The translations under genes were made by a program, and so were the position numbers. Source: Treponema sp. (lineage in GTDB: Bacteria > Spirochaetota > Spirochaetia > Treponematales > Treponemataceae). From it: a stretch of DNA of 64,000 bases. This document shows positions 7,660 to 17,059 of the stretch, one piece after another (the stretch's first letter is position 1; each line of letters opens with the position of its first letter). A model generated the notes under the pieces. It made no database searches. It had not been told where the DNA came from and saw only the letters and a program-made list of their open reading frames with translations. The stretch covers positions 62,001-126,000 of the forward strand of contig JAFXWC010000071.1 of the NCBI GenBank assembly GCA_017534445.1. The letters run 5' to 3'.

Positions 7660-9228
7660 TTGAAAAGCTTAAAAAGATATATCGCACTCCTTTCACTCAC
7701 AGCAATATTCATTCTTTCGTCAGCGGCAGACACAAAATCATGGAAAGCCGTGGCAACGGAAATGCAGGGAATTCTTGATGACGCATGTTCGCTTTATGAA
7801 TCAGGCGATGCGGAAAAAGCCTACGAGCGGGTTAATGATGCCTACTTTGGCCACTACGAAGTTGACGGTTTTGAGCGCAACACACAAAGCCGCATAGGTG
7901 GAAGCAGGGCAGGAAATGTAGAAGTCCAGTTCAGCAGGGTGAAGGGCGCAATAAGGAACGGCAAGGACAATGGCGAAGTCAGGGCAGAAGCAGACACGCT
8001 AATAGCCATGCTCTTTGAAGATGCACAAAAACTTGACCCGCCGCAAATGTCATGGACGGAACTTGCAAAAACACTCAACGAGGAATTTGATGAAGCCGCA
8101 AAGATGTACGAAGAAGGACATTTGGTAACAGCAGAACCAAAATTCCGCAAGGCCTACGCCCGCTACTACGGAAAGTCAAAATTCCAGGAAAACGTGATAA
8201 AGAGCCTGTCTCAAGAAAAAGACCGGGAAATAGTTGACCTTTACACGGAAACAAAAAACATGATTATAAGCCGGGCCGACAAAACCCTTACCTCCAAGTC
8301 CATCAAGAGGCTCGGCTTATTAATAGAAGAAACTTCGCTTTCGCTTACAAAATCACAGAACCGCCTACAGTGGTGGGGAACTGTTGCCGCATCACTGATG
8401 ATTCTTTTAAGGGAAGGCTTTGAGGCAATTCTGATTGTGGGTGCCATCATTGCCTACCTTAGAAAAATAAACCAGAACAACAAACTGGAAGCAAAGGAAA
8501 GTGGTGTAAGTGCAAAAGAAGTAAGCCTAAGGCCAGTCTTTAACGGTTCAATGCTGGGTATTTTGGCTTCAATCGTAATGGCAATAATCCTGATTGCAAT
8601 TACGCGCTTTGGTTTTGCGAGCGGACAGGGGCAGGAAGTTGTTGAAGGCGTAACCATGTTCATTGCGGTTGCAGTTCTCTTCTACACTTCAAACTGGATG
8701 ATTTCAAAATCTTCGGAAGCTTCATGGTCAAGCTTCATCAAGGGAAAGGTTCAGACTTCAATAGACAAGAGTAGCATGTTCGGGCTTGCATTCACATGTT
8801 TTCTTGCGGTTTTCCGCGAGGGGGCGGAAGTTATTTTGTTCTACCAGGCAATGCTTGCGGGTTCGGACGGTTCGGGAATTGTGTGGGCTGTACTGCTTGG
8901 AATTGCCGCATCTGCCATTCTGCTGATTTTTGTATACAAGGCAATCATAGTTGCGGGTAAGCGCTTGCCACTAAAGCCCTTCTTCCTTGCCACGTCAATC
9001 CTTATGTTCATCATGGTGGTTGCTTTCGTTGGAGGAGGAATCAGCGAATTTGTTGACGCAGGTTGGATTGTTCCCCATGTTGTGGAGGGAGTGCCAACAA
9101 TTTCACTTCTTGGCATTTTCCCCTACAAGGAATCACTTATAGCACAGGCTATTGCACTGGCCATAGTTTTGGGCAGTCTTATAGCAGGCTTGGCTATTTC
9201 AAAAAACAAGGCAAAAAAGGCCGCATAG
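7660..9228 (+). CDS. FTR1 family iron permease
   Basis: High-affinity iron permease of the EfeU/Ftr1 family. A cleavable signal or first helix (about 5-22) is followed by a 200-residue helical extracytoplasmic domain, then seven or so membrane helices. Both iron-binding RExxE motifs are present: REGFE (251-255) and REGAE (386-390). The start is TTG at 7660 with AGAGG upstream; no ATG fits better. At 522 residues it matches the long bacterial forms fused to a periplasmic domain. First gene of the FTR1-P19-DUF2318-ABC operon, as in the P19 iron system of Campylobacter. Confidence 0.93.
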   Translation: MKSLKRYIALLSLTAIFILSSAADTKSWKAVATEMQGILDDACSLYESGDAEKAYERVNDAYFGHYEVDGFERNTQSRIGGSRAGNVEVQFSRVKGAIRNGKDNGEVRAEADTLIAMLFEDAQKLDPPQMSWTELAKTLNEEFDEAAKMYEEGHLVTAEPKFRKAYARYYGKSKFQENVIKSLSQEKDREIVDLYTETKNMIISRADKTLTSKSIKRLGLLIEETSLSLTKSQNRLQWWGTVAASLMILLREGFEAILIVGAIIAYLRKINQNNKLEAKESGVSAKEVSLRPVFNGSMLGILASIVMAIILIAITRFGFASGQGQEVVEGVTMFIAVAVLFYTSNWMISKSSEASWSSFIKGKVQTSIDKSSMFGLAFTCFLAVFREGAEVILFYQAMLAGSDGSGIVWAVLLGIAASAILLIFVYKAIIVAGKRLPLKPFFLATSILMFIMVVAFVGGGISEFVDAGWIVPHVVEGVPTISLLGIFPYKESLIAQAIALAIVLGSLIAGLAISKNKAKKAA

Positions 9229-9272
9229 TCGGCTAAAAATAGAAGAATACATATTCTTTAAGGAGTTTTTTA

Positions 9273-9932
9273 ATGAAAAAGACATTGTCTTTGGTTCTCG
9301 CAGGCGCCGCAATGGCGTTCGCATTTGTTGCTTGCTCTAAGAGCAATGGTTCCCAGCCGGCAGCTGCTGCTACCGAAACACCGGCAGCTTCATCCGCAGC
9401 AGCAGAAGTTGCAGAAGAAGATGAAGGCGGCTTCGTTGAGCATGACATTGGAGACGAGCAGAAAGCAGGTTTCCTTGCAGTAAACGGCGTATATTTCCAG
9501 GCAGTAGACATGAAGTCTGGTGAAGGAAACCTTCAGTTTGGAAAGGACTACACCATGCACATAGAAGCAGACATTGCCGCAATGGACAACGACCTTGGCT
9601 TTGTTGTAGACCAGTTTGTTCCAGGCCTTACCGTTGACTACGAAATCGTAGACCAGGCAAACGGAGAATCCGTAACAACAGGAACCTTCATGCAGATGAA
9701 TGCATCCGACGGTCCCCACTACGGAGCCAACATCAACCTGAACAAGGCAGGAACATACACAGCACGCTTTATCATCCACAGCCCTGCCGAAAACAACTAC
9801 TTCATCCACACAGACGAAGACACAAAGCCTGGTTCAACACTGCAGAAGTACTGGCCAAATGACAAGCCTCTCACAGTTGAATTCAAGGACTGGGCATTCG
9901 ACGGAAAGAAAGTCGAGCCGGAATTCAACTAA
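9273..9932 (+). CDS. P19/Tp34-type periplasmic iron-binding lipoprotein
   Basis: A 219-residue lipoprotein with lipobox AFVAC and a mature Ig-like domain of the P19/Tpd (Tp34) family, which binds Cu/Fe with Met and His residues and passes iron to FTR1. Visible candidate ligands include the Met in YTMHIEAD and the histidines in DGPHYG and FIIHS. A low-complexity Ala/Ser/Glu linker (about residues 28-52) separates the lipid anchor from the domain. AAGGAG lies upstream of the ATG. It follows FTR1 by 44 bp. Confidence 0.9.
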   Translation: MKKTLSLVLAGAAMAFAFVACSKSNGSQPAAAATETPAASSAAAEVAEEDEGGFVEHDIGDEQKAGFLAVNGVYFQAVDMKSGEGNLQFGKDYTMHIEADIAAMDNDLGFVVDQFVPGLTVDYEIVDQANGESVTTGTFMQMNASDGPHYGANINLNKAGTYTARFIIHSPAENNYFIHTDEDTKPGSTLQKYWPNDKPLTVEFKDWAFDGKKVEPEFN

Positions 9933-9992
9933 TTTAATTTCATGGATTGGGGAAAGCCATTTTCCTTAAATGATTTCCCTAAGTGATTTTGC

Positions 9993-10037
9993 AGCCATGT
10001 TTCGGACAAAACCGGGGCATGGCTTTTGCTCTTTTTT
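9993..10037 (+). terminator. Intercistronic terminator-like hairpin after the P19 gene
   Basis: AGCCATG (9993-9999) pairs with CATGGCT (10018-10024), followed by a T-rich run to 10037. It sits inside the operon between the P19 and DUF2318 genes, so it may reduce transcription of the distal membrane genes relative to FTR1 and P19. Confidence 0.45.
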
Positions 10038-10046
10038 TAACAAACC

Positions 10047-11321
10047 ATGGCAAAGAATTTATATCAAATCGTGCAGAACCTTTTGTTTCTGCCCCTGCTG
10101 CTTGCAATCATAACGTCCCTGGCATCCAGATTCGGAAGCGGGAGAAGCCGCAGGATTCATTCAATTTTTATAGGAATCATCTTCGCGCTTGCATTAGTTT
10201 TTTCACTTATGCGCGACAGAAGAATCATAAAATACAATCAGATAAACAACATTTACTTGATTTTTGCAACGCTGGGTCTTTCGCTTGCCTACTGCATTAT
10301 GACATGGATTTTGCCGGCCATGCAGTCAAAGTGCCAGCGGAAAAAATTACTGGGGGCAGCAGAGAATTTAACGGGCCTTTTGGGTCTGCTTGCATTCTCC
10401 GCCCTTCTCTTCTACCGCTTGCCTCCCATGGCTTCCCTACCCTTTCACTTTGTAGGGATGGACGAATCCTATTTTAGCACGGACTTTCTTTTGCGGATGA
10501 CAGGCTGGATTCTGGCATTCTTGCTTTTGTTCCTTTTCTTCCTGGCCTTCCGCAAGGTTCTGCTCACTTCCCCAAAAAAGTGCACGTCCGTCTGCACGAC
10601 GTTCTACCTTGTCCTTAATTCCGCAGCCCTGCTTATTTCATTAATCGGAATCATCAATTCATATTACAGAAGAAAATTCAAGCTGCCAAAATTCGTAAAG
10701 AAAAACCTGCTTACTATTTTTGAGCTTGAAAACAAAATCCTTTTGTTTACGCTGATTATCCTTATTGCATTCGCCGCCGCATTCACCATCTACAACATAA
10801 AAATCCACGGGGAATACGCAAACGCCGCTGAACACAGGAAGCTAAAGGCAAATGCAAAAAAGAACCGCCGCTGGGGAATATTCCTGCTTTTGCTCTCAGC
10901 TTATTTTTGCATTGACCTTACCATAGTCAGAAAAATATCCCAGAAAATTGTGGAGCTTTCCCCTTCGGAAGAATTCCAGATTGAAGGAAACGAAATCTTC
11001 ATTCCGCTGGAACAGATTGCGGACGGACACCTGCACCGCTTTACCTGGACAAGTGAAAAAGGAAAGAAGGTTCGCTTTATAGTTGTCCAAAAGAAGGGGA
11101 ACAATTTTGGTGTTGGATTTGACGCATGTGAAGTCTGCGGAAACGTAGGCTACTACGAGAGAGGCGACGAAGTGGTCTGCAACCGCTGCGACGTTGTAAT
11201 GAACCGCAACACCATAGGCCTAAAGGGCGGCTGCAACCCAATTCCCCTTTACTCAAAAATCGAGGACGGGGGCCTTAAGGTTTACACCGAAGACTTGGAA
11301 AAGGAAGCCAACCGCTTCTAA
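10047..11321 (+). CDS. DUF2318 (Fe-S-containing) membrane protein
   Basis: A 424-residue protein with about eight membrane helices and a C-terminal extracytoplasmic DUF2318 domain. That domain carries CEVCG, CNRC and a later GGCNP, the expected cysteine pattern for a metal or Fe-S site. DUF2318 proteins are constant partners of FTR1-P19 systems and are thought to act in electron transfer or iron reduction; direct evidence is limited. The start at 10047 has no clear ribosome site, perhaps because of the preceding hairpin. The downstream permease starts 9 bp after the stop with AGGAGG in between. Confidence 0.82.
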   Translation: MAKNLYQIVQNLLFLPLLLAIITSLASRFGSGRSRRIHSIFIGIIFALALVFSLMRDRRIIKYNQINNIYLIFATLGLSLAYCIMTWILPAMQSKCQRKKLLGAAENLTGLLGLLAFSALLFYRLPPMASLPFHFVGMDESYFSTDFLLRMTGWILAFLLLFLFFLAFRKVLLTSPKKCTSVCTTFYLVLNSAALLISLIGIINSYYRRKFKLPKFVKKNLLTIFELENKILLFTLIILIAFAAAFTIYNIKIHGEYANAAEHRKLKANAKKNRRWGIFLLLLSAYFCIDLTIVRKISQKIVELSPSEEFQIEGNEIFIPLEQIADGHLHRFTWTSEKGKKVRFIVVQKKGNNFGVGFDACEVCGNVGYYERGDEVVCNRCDVVMNRNTIGLKGGCNPIPLYSKIEDGGLKVYTEDLEKEANRF

Positions 11322-11330
11322 GGAGGACAA

Positions 11331-12614
11331 ATGTTTTGGAGAATGGTATTCAGGGCTTTGGGCCGCCAAAAGAAAAAAATGCTGATGATTGCCTTTACGA
11401 TTGCCCTTGGTTCATCCCTTGCCACTGCCATGCTGAACGTAATGTTTGACGTGGGCGACAAGGTGAATCAGGAGCTAAAGACTTATGGCGCAAACATCAG
11501 GGTGGTTCCCCAGTCCGCAAGTCTTTTGACCGAAGAGTTCGGTTTTGACGACAATATTTCTCAGTTCCTAAAAGAAGAGGAGCTTGGAAAAATAAAGACG
11601 ATTTTCTGGGCCTTTAACATAGTAGACTTTGCGCCTTACTTTGAGTCGAGCGCATACCTAAAGGACGGGAAAAAAGTTTCTGTTTCGGGAACATGGTTTA
11701 AAAAGCATCTGGAACTTCCCACAGGTGAAACTTTGGACACAGGAATGACAGCCATGAAAACATGGTGGTCTGTTCAAGGTTCATGGTTGGACGACGGTGA
11801 TGATACGGGTGCAATGGTCGGTTCAGCATTTTCCAAAAGGAACGGAATTTCAGTAGGCGACACAATCAGCCTCTTTAGGAAAGCAGAGGGAAAGCAGAGG
11901 GGGCAAACATGGATTGTAAAAGGAATCTTTGACTCTGGAAGCGATGAAGACGAAAAGGTTTACATTACAATAAAATCCGCCCAAAAGCTTTTTGAAAAAC
12001 CGGGCCTTGTTACCAGCATAGAAGTCAGCGCGCTTACAACCCCGGACAATGACCTTGCTCGCAGGGCTGCACAAGATCCGTCAAGCCTTAACCGCAACGA
12101 CTGGGACACATGGTACTGCACAGCCTACGTAAGTTCAATCTGCTACCAGATTCAGGAAGTAATTTCAAACTCTTGCGCAAAGGCAGTAAGGCAGGTTGCA
12201 GAAAGCGAGGGCGCAATTCTGAACAAGACGCAGCTGCTCATGCTTTTGATTACAATACTAAGCCTCATAGGTTCCGCACTGGGGATTTCAAACCTTGTTA
12301 CCGCAAGCGTAATGGAACGCGCACAGGAAATAGGACTTCTAAAAGCGATTGGCGCACACGACGCCCCCATTTCAATCCTTGTGCTTACCGAAATTCTAAT
12401 CACTGCAATTCTTGGCGGAATAATCGGATACTTTGCAGGCCTGGGCTTTGCACAGATAATAGGACAAAGCGTATTTGACTCAGCCATAAACATAAAGGCA
12501 ACAGTCATACCCCTTGTTGCCATTCTGATTTTTGTAGTAACCATGGCAGGATCCGTCCCGTCCATAAAACTGCTGCTTTCGCTCAAACCCGCGGAAGTTT
12601 TACACGGAAGATAA
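11331..12614 (+). CDS. FtsX-like ABC permease 1 of the P19 operon
   Basis: A 427-residue MacB-like permease with an N-terminal helix (about 17-38), an extracytoplasmic MacB_PCD-like domain, and three C-terminal helices beginning near residue 300. AGGAGG precedes the ATG. In the comparable Campylobacter operon two such permeases and one ATPase follow P19 and the DUF2318 protein, as here. Substrate or mechanical target unknown. Confidence 0.87.
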   Translation: MFWRMVFRALGRQKKKMLMIAFTIALGSSLATAMLNVMFDVGDKVNQELKTYGANIRVVPQSASLLTEEFGFDDNISQFLKEEELGKIKTIFWAFNIVDFAPYFESSAYLKDGKKVSVSGTWFKKHLELPTGETLDTGMTAMKTWWSVQGSWLDDGDDTGAMVGSAFSKRNGISVGDTISLFRKAEGKQRGQTWIVKGIFDSGSDEDEKVYITIKSAQKLFEKPGLVTSIEVSALTTPDNDLARRAAQDPSSLNRNDWDTWYCTAYVSSICYQIQEVISNSCAKAVRQVAESEGAILNKTQLLMLLITILSLIGSALGISNLVTASVMERAQEIGLLKAIGAHDAPISILVLTEILITAILGGIIGYFAGLGFAQIIGQSVFDSAINIKATVIPLVAILIFVVTMAGSVPSIKLLLSLKPAEVLHGR

Positions 12615-12617
12615 TAA

Positions 12618-13751
12618 ATGACTAGGCAAAAATTTTATTTCAAGATGATTACAAGCTCCCTTATAAGGAGAAGGTCACGCATGCTGGTTGCACTGTTAGC
12701 CGTTGCAATCGGGGCGACAGTCCTTTCTGGCCTTGTAACAATTTACTACGACGTTCCCCGGCAAATGGGAAAGGAATTCCGCTCATACGGTGCAAACCTC
12801 ATGCTTGTAAGCGCAGGTGCGGAAGACATTGGCAAAAAAGCCCTTAACGCGGCAGAGGCACAAATTCCCGCAAAGAGCCTTGTGGGACTGACGGCATTCC
12901 GCTACGAGACGATGAGCCTTAACCGGCTTCCCTTCATGGTGGGTGGAATTGATTTTTTGGCAGTGCAAAAGACAAGACCCTACTGGGGAATAAGCGGACA
13001 ATACCCCAAGGAAAAGGGGAAGGCTCTATTGGGACAAACGGTTGCCCAGACAGTAGCCGCAAAAGTTGGGGACAGGATTTCCCTTTCAGGAAGTGATTCG
13101 CAGGGAGAAGAATTTACGGCACGCTTTACAGTAAGCGGAATCCTCCAGACTGGTGGCGGTGAGGAAGATTGCATTTTTATTGACCAAAAAGAAATGGACT
13201 TGCTGATGAAGAATTCAGGTCTTTACGATTTTGCAGAATGTTCAATCAGCGCAAATGCAGTGGAACTTGAGGCGATTGCAAAAAAGATTTCTGATGCGGA
13301 AGCTTCCATAAGTCCACGGCTTGTAAAGCGGGTCACAAAGAGCGAGGGCAGCGTGCTAAAGAAGCTTCAGTCCCTGGTTTGGATTGTAACCCTTGTTGTT
13401 TTAATTCTTACCATGGTCTGCGTTGCTACGACGATGATGGCCGTGGTTGCCGAAAGACGAAAAGAGATAGGACTAAAAAAAGCGCTTGGAGCTTCAAACA
13501 AAAACATTGTAAAGGAATTCCTTGGTGAAGGTCTTTTTCTTGGTGCCTTGGGTGGCGTAATAGGAGTGGCACTAGGATTTTGGTTTGCACAAAAAGTGAG
13601 CATGAACGTATTCAGCAGAAGCATTTCCTTCCAGCCCTTGCTGGCTCCGGTAACGGTTCTTGTTTCTGTCATAACAACCGGCATTGCCTGCATGATTCCT
13701 GTAAGGAACGCGGCAACGGTAGATCCTGTAATAGTATTGAGAGGTGAATGA
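12618..13751 (+). CDS. FtsX-like ABC permease 2 of the P19 operon
   Basis: A 377-residue MacB-like permease with the same topology as its upstream neighbour: a first helix at about 18-40 (SRMLVALLAVAIGATVLSG), an extracytoplasmic domain to about 255, then three helices. Its start is 3 bp after the preceding stop and its stop overlaps the start of the ATPase gene, so the two permeases and the ATPase are probably made in fixed ratio and form a heterodimeric transporter. Confidence 0.87.
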   Translation: MTRQKFYFKMITSSLIRRRSRMLVALLAVAIGATVLSGLVTIYYDVPRQMGKEFRSYGANLMLVSAGAEDIGKKALNAAEAQIPAKSLVGLTAFRYETMSLNRLPFMVGGIDFLAVQKTRPYWGISGQYPKEKGKALLGQTVAQTVAAKVGDRISLSGSDSQGEEFTARFTVSGILQTGGGEEDCIFIDQKEMDLLMKNSGLYDFAECSISANAVELEAIAKKISDAEASISPRLVKRVTKSEGSVLKKLQSLVWIVTLVVLILTMVCVATTMMAVVAERRKEIGLKKALGASNKNIVKEFLGEGLFLGALGGVIGVALGFWFAQKVSMNVFSRSISFQPLLAPVTVLVSVITTGIACMIPVRNAATVDPVIVLRGE

Positions 13752-14431
13752 TGGCTTTATTAGAAGTTAACGATATTTCAAAGATATACAAAATGGGAAG
13801 TGTGGAAGTGGCAGCCCTCCACAAAGTGAGCATGAAAGTAGAAAAAGGAGAATGGGTTGCCATTATGGGACCTTCCGGTTCGGGAAAGAGCACCATGATG
13901 AACATAATAGGCTGCATGGATAAGCCCACAAGCGGAGAGGTATTTCTGGACGGCAGGAACATAGCAAAGGAAAGTTCTGCAAACCTTACAAACATAAGGC
14001 GGGACAAAATTGGACTGATTTTCCAGCAGTTCCACCTGATAAATTATTTGACCGCAGTGGAAAACGTCATGGTCTCGCAATACTACCACAGCATGCCGGA
14101 CGAAAAAGAAGCCATGGAAGCTTTGGAAAGGGTTGGTCTTGCGCAAAGGGCAAGGCATCTTCCCCACGAGCTTTCTGGCGGAGAGCAGCAGCGCGTCTGC
14201 ATAGCACGTGCCCTAATAAACTGCCCCCAGCTGATTCTGGCAGACGAGCCAACAGGAAACCTTGACGAAGCAAACGAAAACATGGTCATAGATATTTTTA
14301 AGCAGCTGCATAAGGAAGGCAGGACGGTAATAGTTGTTACCCATGCCCCGGAAGTTGCGGAATATGCAGAAAGGACAATCGTTTTGGAACATGGTAAATT
14401 TGCAAGGGAGATTGTGAACAAGAAAAAATGA
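13748..14431 (+). CDS. ABC transporter ATP-binding protein of the P19 operon
   Basis: A 227-residue MacB/LolD-like ATPase: Walker A GPSGSGKST (41-49), Q-loop FQQFHLI, signature LSGGEQQRVCIARAL, Walker B LILADEPTGNLD, H-switch VVTHAPE. It overlaps the upstream permease (ATGA). Last gene of the iron operon; a strong hairpin terminator follows. The thioredoxin-like proteins that end the Campylobacter P19 operon are absent. Confidence 0.92.
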   Translation: MMALLEVNDISKIYKMGSVEVAALHKVSMKVEKGEWVAIMGPSGSGKSTMMNIIGCMDKPTSGEVFLDGRNIAKESSANLTNIRRDKIGLIFQQFHLINYLTAVENVMVSQYYHSMPDEKEAMEALERVGLAQRARHLPHELSGGEQQRVCIARALINCPQLILADEPTGNLDEANENMVIDIFKQLHKEGRTVIVVTHAPEVAEYAERTIVLEHGKFAREIVNKKK

Positions 14432-14449
14432 ATTCTTGAATGAATGATT

Positions 14450-14508
14450 GCGCCGCCCAAGAAGCTTCCAAAAAGTTAAGGCAGCTTCAAAAGGACGGCG
14501 CTTTTTTT
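14450..14508 (+). terminator. Terminator of the FTR1-P19 operon
   Basis: GCGCCG (14450-14455) pairs with CGGCGC (14496-14501) around an inner GAAGCT/AGCTTC pair, followed by seven T. It lies between convergent genes and ends the plus-strand operon. Confidence 0.75.
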
Positions 14509-16228
14509 ATTTTCCTATTTGATTCAATGCGCTGTCGGCAGCTATCTTTCCAAAGACACAGATGTCCGCAACGGCATTTCCACCCAAGCGGTTGGCACCG
14601 TGAATGCCGCCTGTAACTTCTCCCGCAGCATACAAGCCCGGAATAATTTTTCCACTGGCATTCAAGACCTGCGCCCGGCTGTTAATCTTAAGCCCGCCCA
14701 TGGTGTGGTGAACGGCAGGCTCAACTTCTATTGCATAAAAAGGAGGGGAAGCAATAGCCCTGTCCATGCTCTTTGGGTTCCGTCCAAAATCCTTGTCCTT
14801 CTTTTCCGCCACAAAAGAATTCCACCTTTCAACAGATTTTTCAACCTGAGCCGAATCAAGACCAATCTTTTCTGCAAGCTCGCCAAGACTTTGTGCCTCC
14901 GTAAGAAGATTGTGCTCGGCATAGCTTTCAATTGCCTTTAGGGATTCCCTAACACCCTGGTCAAAGACAAGAAAAGCTGTCTTGCCCGGACAGTCCAAAA
15001 TTGCTTTTGAAACAAGGTCCCTGGTCTGCATCTCGTCTACAAAACGCATGCCGCTCCTATTAAGCAAAATAGCCCCGTTTCCCCGGACAGCCTCCGTAAT
15101 CATGCTACCGTTTTTTGGAACCACAGTCGGGTGAGTCTGAATCTGATCCATTTGTGTTGTTGCTGCGCCAAACTTCTGCACCATGGAAAAAGCGTCTCCA
15201 GTAGCCCCCCTCTGGTTGGTAGTGCCAAAGCCTGCAAGGTCGGGCCTGAACTGCTCAACCATTTTTGAGTTTGCGCCAAAACCGCCGGTTGCAATGATTA
15301 CCGCCTTTGCCATGATCGTGTACTCGCTAGAGCCCGAGGAAACCCTAACACCGCAAGCATTCCCGTCTTTTCCCATAAGGATTTCTACAACCCTGTTCTT
15401 TAGGCGTATGTCTGCCCCCTGCTCTTCCGCAGCCTCCCGCAAAAGAGGAACAAGATGCTCACCAATTGCCTGTCCTCCGCGTGGCCTGTGAATGCGCTTG
15501 TTGCTTGCACCGCCAAAAATTCCAACGTCGCTTAAATCGGCACCAACAATGTCTGACTGTAGCCATTCAACCATTGCAGCAGAATTGTCCACCAGTGTTC
15601 TTACAAGCTCAGGGTCATTCAGATTTTTGCCACCCCGCATCGTATCCTGATAAAAAACTTCGGGTGAATCCTCTATGCCAAGCCGCTTCTGTTCCTTGGT
15701 ATAGGAAGCGTTTATTCCGCCAGTTGAAAAATTTGTGTTTCCGCCAACGATGGGGCTTTTTTCAAGGACGATTGTCTTTGCCCCCCTAAGAGAAGCTTCC
15801 GTTGCGGCAACAAGACCAGCACCTCCTGCACCAATTATTACTATGTCACATTTGGTGTTTTTGTAGACATGCTTCTTCTTTTCCTTTCCGGCACTGGAAT
15901 CAAGGGCTGCATCAAGGGCATCAAGCAGACCATCACTTGTAACGGTTGCACCGCTTACAGTATCAACGTCATCCGTATCACCACCGCTTTGAAGGAACTG
16001 CTCCAGAATAGGCTGAATGGCTGGCTTTCCGATTCCTTCCGTTTCCTGTTCAGACAAAAGCTCTGCAGCGCAAACCTCGCCGTCCTTAATTGTAACGGAA
16101 ACTTCTACAGGTCCGTTCCTACCCTCACCGCTTCCAGTCCAAGTTCCATCCCTAAAGGTTCTTTTTCCGCCGCAAGAAATAAGCGCAAGACAAAAAAAAG
16201 CAAGGGTACTTTTTATTATTTTTTTCAT
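14507..16228 (-). CDS. Extracytoplasmic FMN- and FAD-dependent reductase (flavocytochrome c/urocanate reductase family)
   Basis: A 573-residue lipoprotein (LISC lipobox, Cys19) with an N-terminal FMN-binding domain and a fumarate/urocanate-reductase-like FAD domain. DTVSGATVTS (89-98) is the flavin-transferase acceptor motif, so FMN is probably attached covalently to Thr95 by an ApbE-type enzyme not seen here. The FAD site is GAGGAG (133-138). The catalytic region RSGMRFVDEMQTRD and the C-terminal HHTMGGL and HGANRLGGNA motifs are intact. It should reduce an organic acceptor outside the cell membrane; which one cannot be read from the sequence. The start at 16228 has GGAG seven bases upstream; the longer frame overlaps the upstream gene and was rejected. 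It follows the methyltransferase by 23 bp. Confidence 0.88.
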   Translation of the reverse strand: MKKIIKSTLAFFCLALISCGGKRTFRDGTWTGSGEGRNGPVEVSVTIKDGEVCAAELLSEQETEGIGKPAIQPILEQFLQSGGDTDDVDTVSGATVTSDGLLDALDAALDSSAGKEKKKHVYKNTKCDIVIIGAGGAGLVAATEASLRGAKTIVLEKSPIVGGNTNFSTGGINASYTKEQKRLGIEDSPEVFYQDTMRGGKNLNDPELVRTLVDNSAAMVEWLQSDIVGADLSDVGIFGGASNKRIHRPRGGQAIGEHLVPLLREAAEEQGADIRLKNRVVEILMGKDGNACGVRVSSGSSEYTIMAKAVIIATGGFGANSKMVEQFRPDLAGFGTTNQRGATGDAFSMVQKFGAATTQMDQIQTHPTVVPKNGSMITEAVRGNGAILLNRSGMRFVDEMQTRDLVSKAILDCPGKTAFLVFDQGVRESLKAIESYAEHNLLTEAQSLGELAEKIGLDSAQVEKSVERWNSFVAEKKDKDFGRNPKSMDRAIASPPFYAIEVEPAVHHTMGGLKINSRAQVLNASGKIIPGLYAAGEVTGGIHGANRLGGNAVADICVFGKIAADSALNQIGK

Positions 16229-16251
16229 CAGAAAAACTCCATAAAGAAAAA

Positions 16252-17037
16252 TTAGGCGCCCCATGTAAAGGTTGCCCAGCGGTCGTTGAATTTGCCAAAG
16301 ATGGCCGCAAAGATTTTTCCCCGTATTGAATGTTTTTTCATCTCCTCGTTAAAGCTGCGCTCTTCCACAAGATTTATGCCGGGAAGAAGGTCTGCAATCT
16401 CCTGGGCAGAATCGGTTCCGCTTTTAAAGACAGCCTTTGTGTTCTTTACGGTGTCGTGGTGCTTCTGCTGCTTTACCATCATCTTGCAGTTCTGCTCGGC
16501 TATGAGGGTACCTTTCCTAAAAGAAGTTTTTAGGACCGTCAAAAGCTGCTTAATTTCTTCCATAGTAAAGTACATGAAAAGCCCTTCTGCAATAAAAATC
16601 AAATTCCTGTCCTGGGGAATGAGTTTTGTCCATGCGCTTTCAAGTACGCTTCCTGCTATCATCGTAACGCGATCCCTTTGGGGGAAGGCCTTTTTTCTTA
16701 CGGCAATTGAATCGGGAAGGTCAAGGTCAAACCAGAGAATCTTTCCGTTGTCCACACGCTCAAAACGGTTGTCAAAGCCGCAGCCCATGTTCACGATTGC
16801 AGAGTCAGGATTTTTCGCAATCATTTCCTTTAGACTTTTGTCCAGCATGATTGTGCGGGCAACAACGCCTTCGTGCGACATGAATTTGTCGTAGGGCCTT
16901 GTGTCTACACCGATTGTCTCGATAATCTTTACGGCCATTTCGTCCTTGATTCTTGCATTTGACCTTTTTGTCTCATTTGCCTTGATTGCAAGGGGAATAA
17001 GCGCAGTTGTCTGCACGTCGCCCAAAGTAAGTTCCAT
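16252..17037 (-). CDS. SAM-dependent methyltransferase, leucine carboxyl methyltransferase-like family
   Basis: A 261-residue class I methyltransferase of the LCM/TcmP-like group (PF04072 type). NMGCGFDNRF is the SAM-binding loop, FDLDLPDSIAVRK the acidic second strand and FIAEGLFMYF the family motif. The substrate is unknown. The start is ATG 17037 with GGAG upstream; the TTG four codons earlier overlaps that ribosome site. It heads a two-gene unit with the extracytoplasmic reductase. A TTAGCATATAGTAA dyad lies 23-36 bp before the start, which links it to the iron regulon. Confidence 0.85.
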   Translation of the reverse strand: MELTLGDVQTTALIPLAIKANETKRSNARIKDEMAVKIIETIGVDTRPYDKFMSHEGVVARTIMLDKSLKEMIAKNPDSAIVNMGCGFDNRFERVDNGKILWFDLDLPDSIAVRKKAFPQRDRVTMIAGSVLESAWTKLIPQDRNLIFIAEGLFMYFTMEEIKQLLTVLKTSFRKGTLIAEQNCKMMVKQQKHHDTVKNTKAVFKSGTDSAQEIADLLPGINLVEERSFNEEMKKHSIRGKIFAAIFGKFNDRWATFTWGA

Positions 17038-17059
17038 TGTACGCTCCAATTAATAAAAG

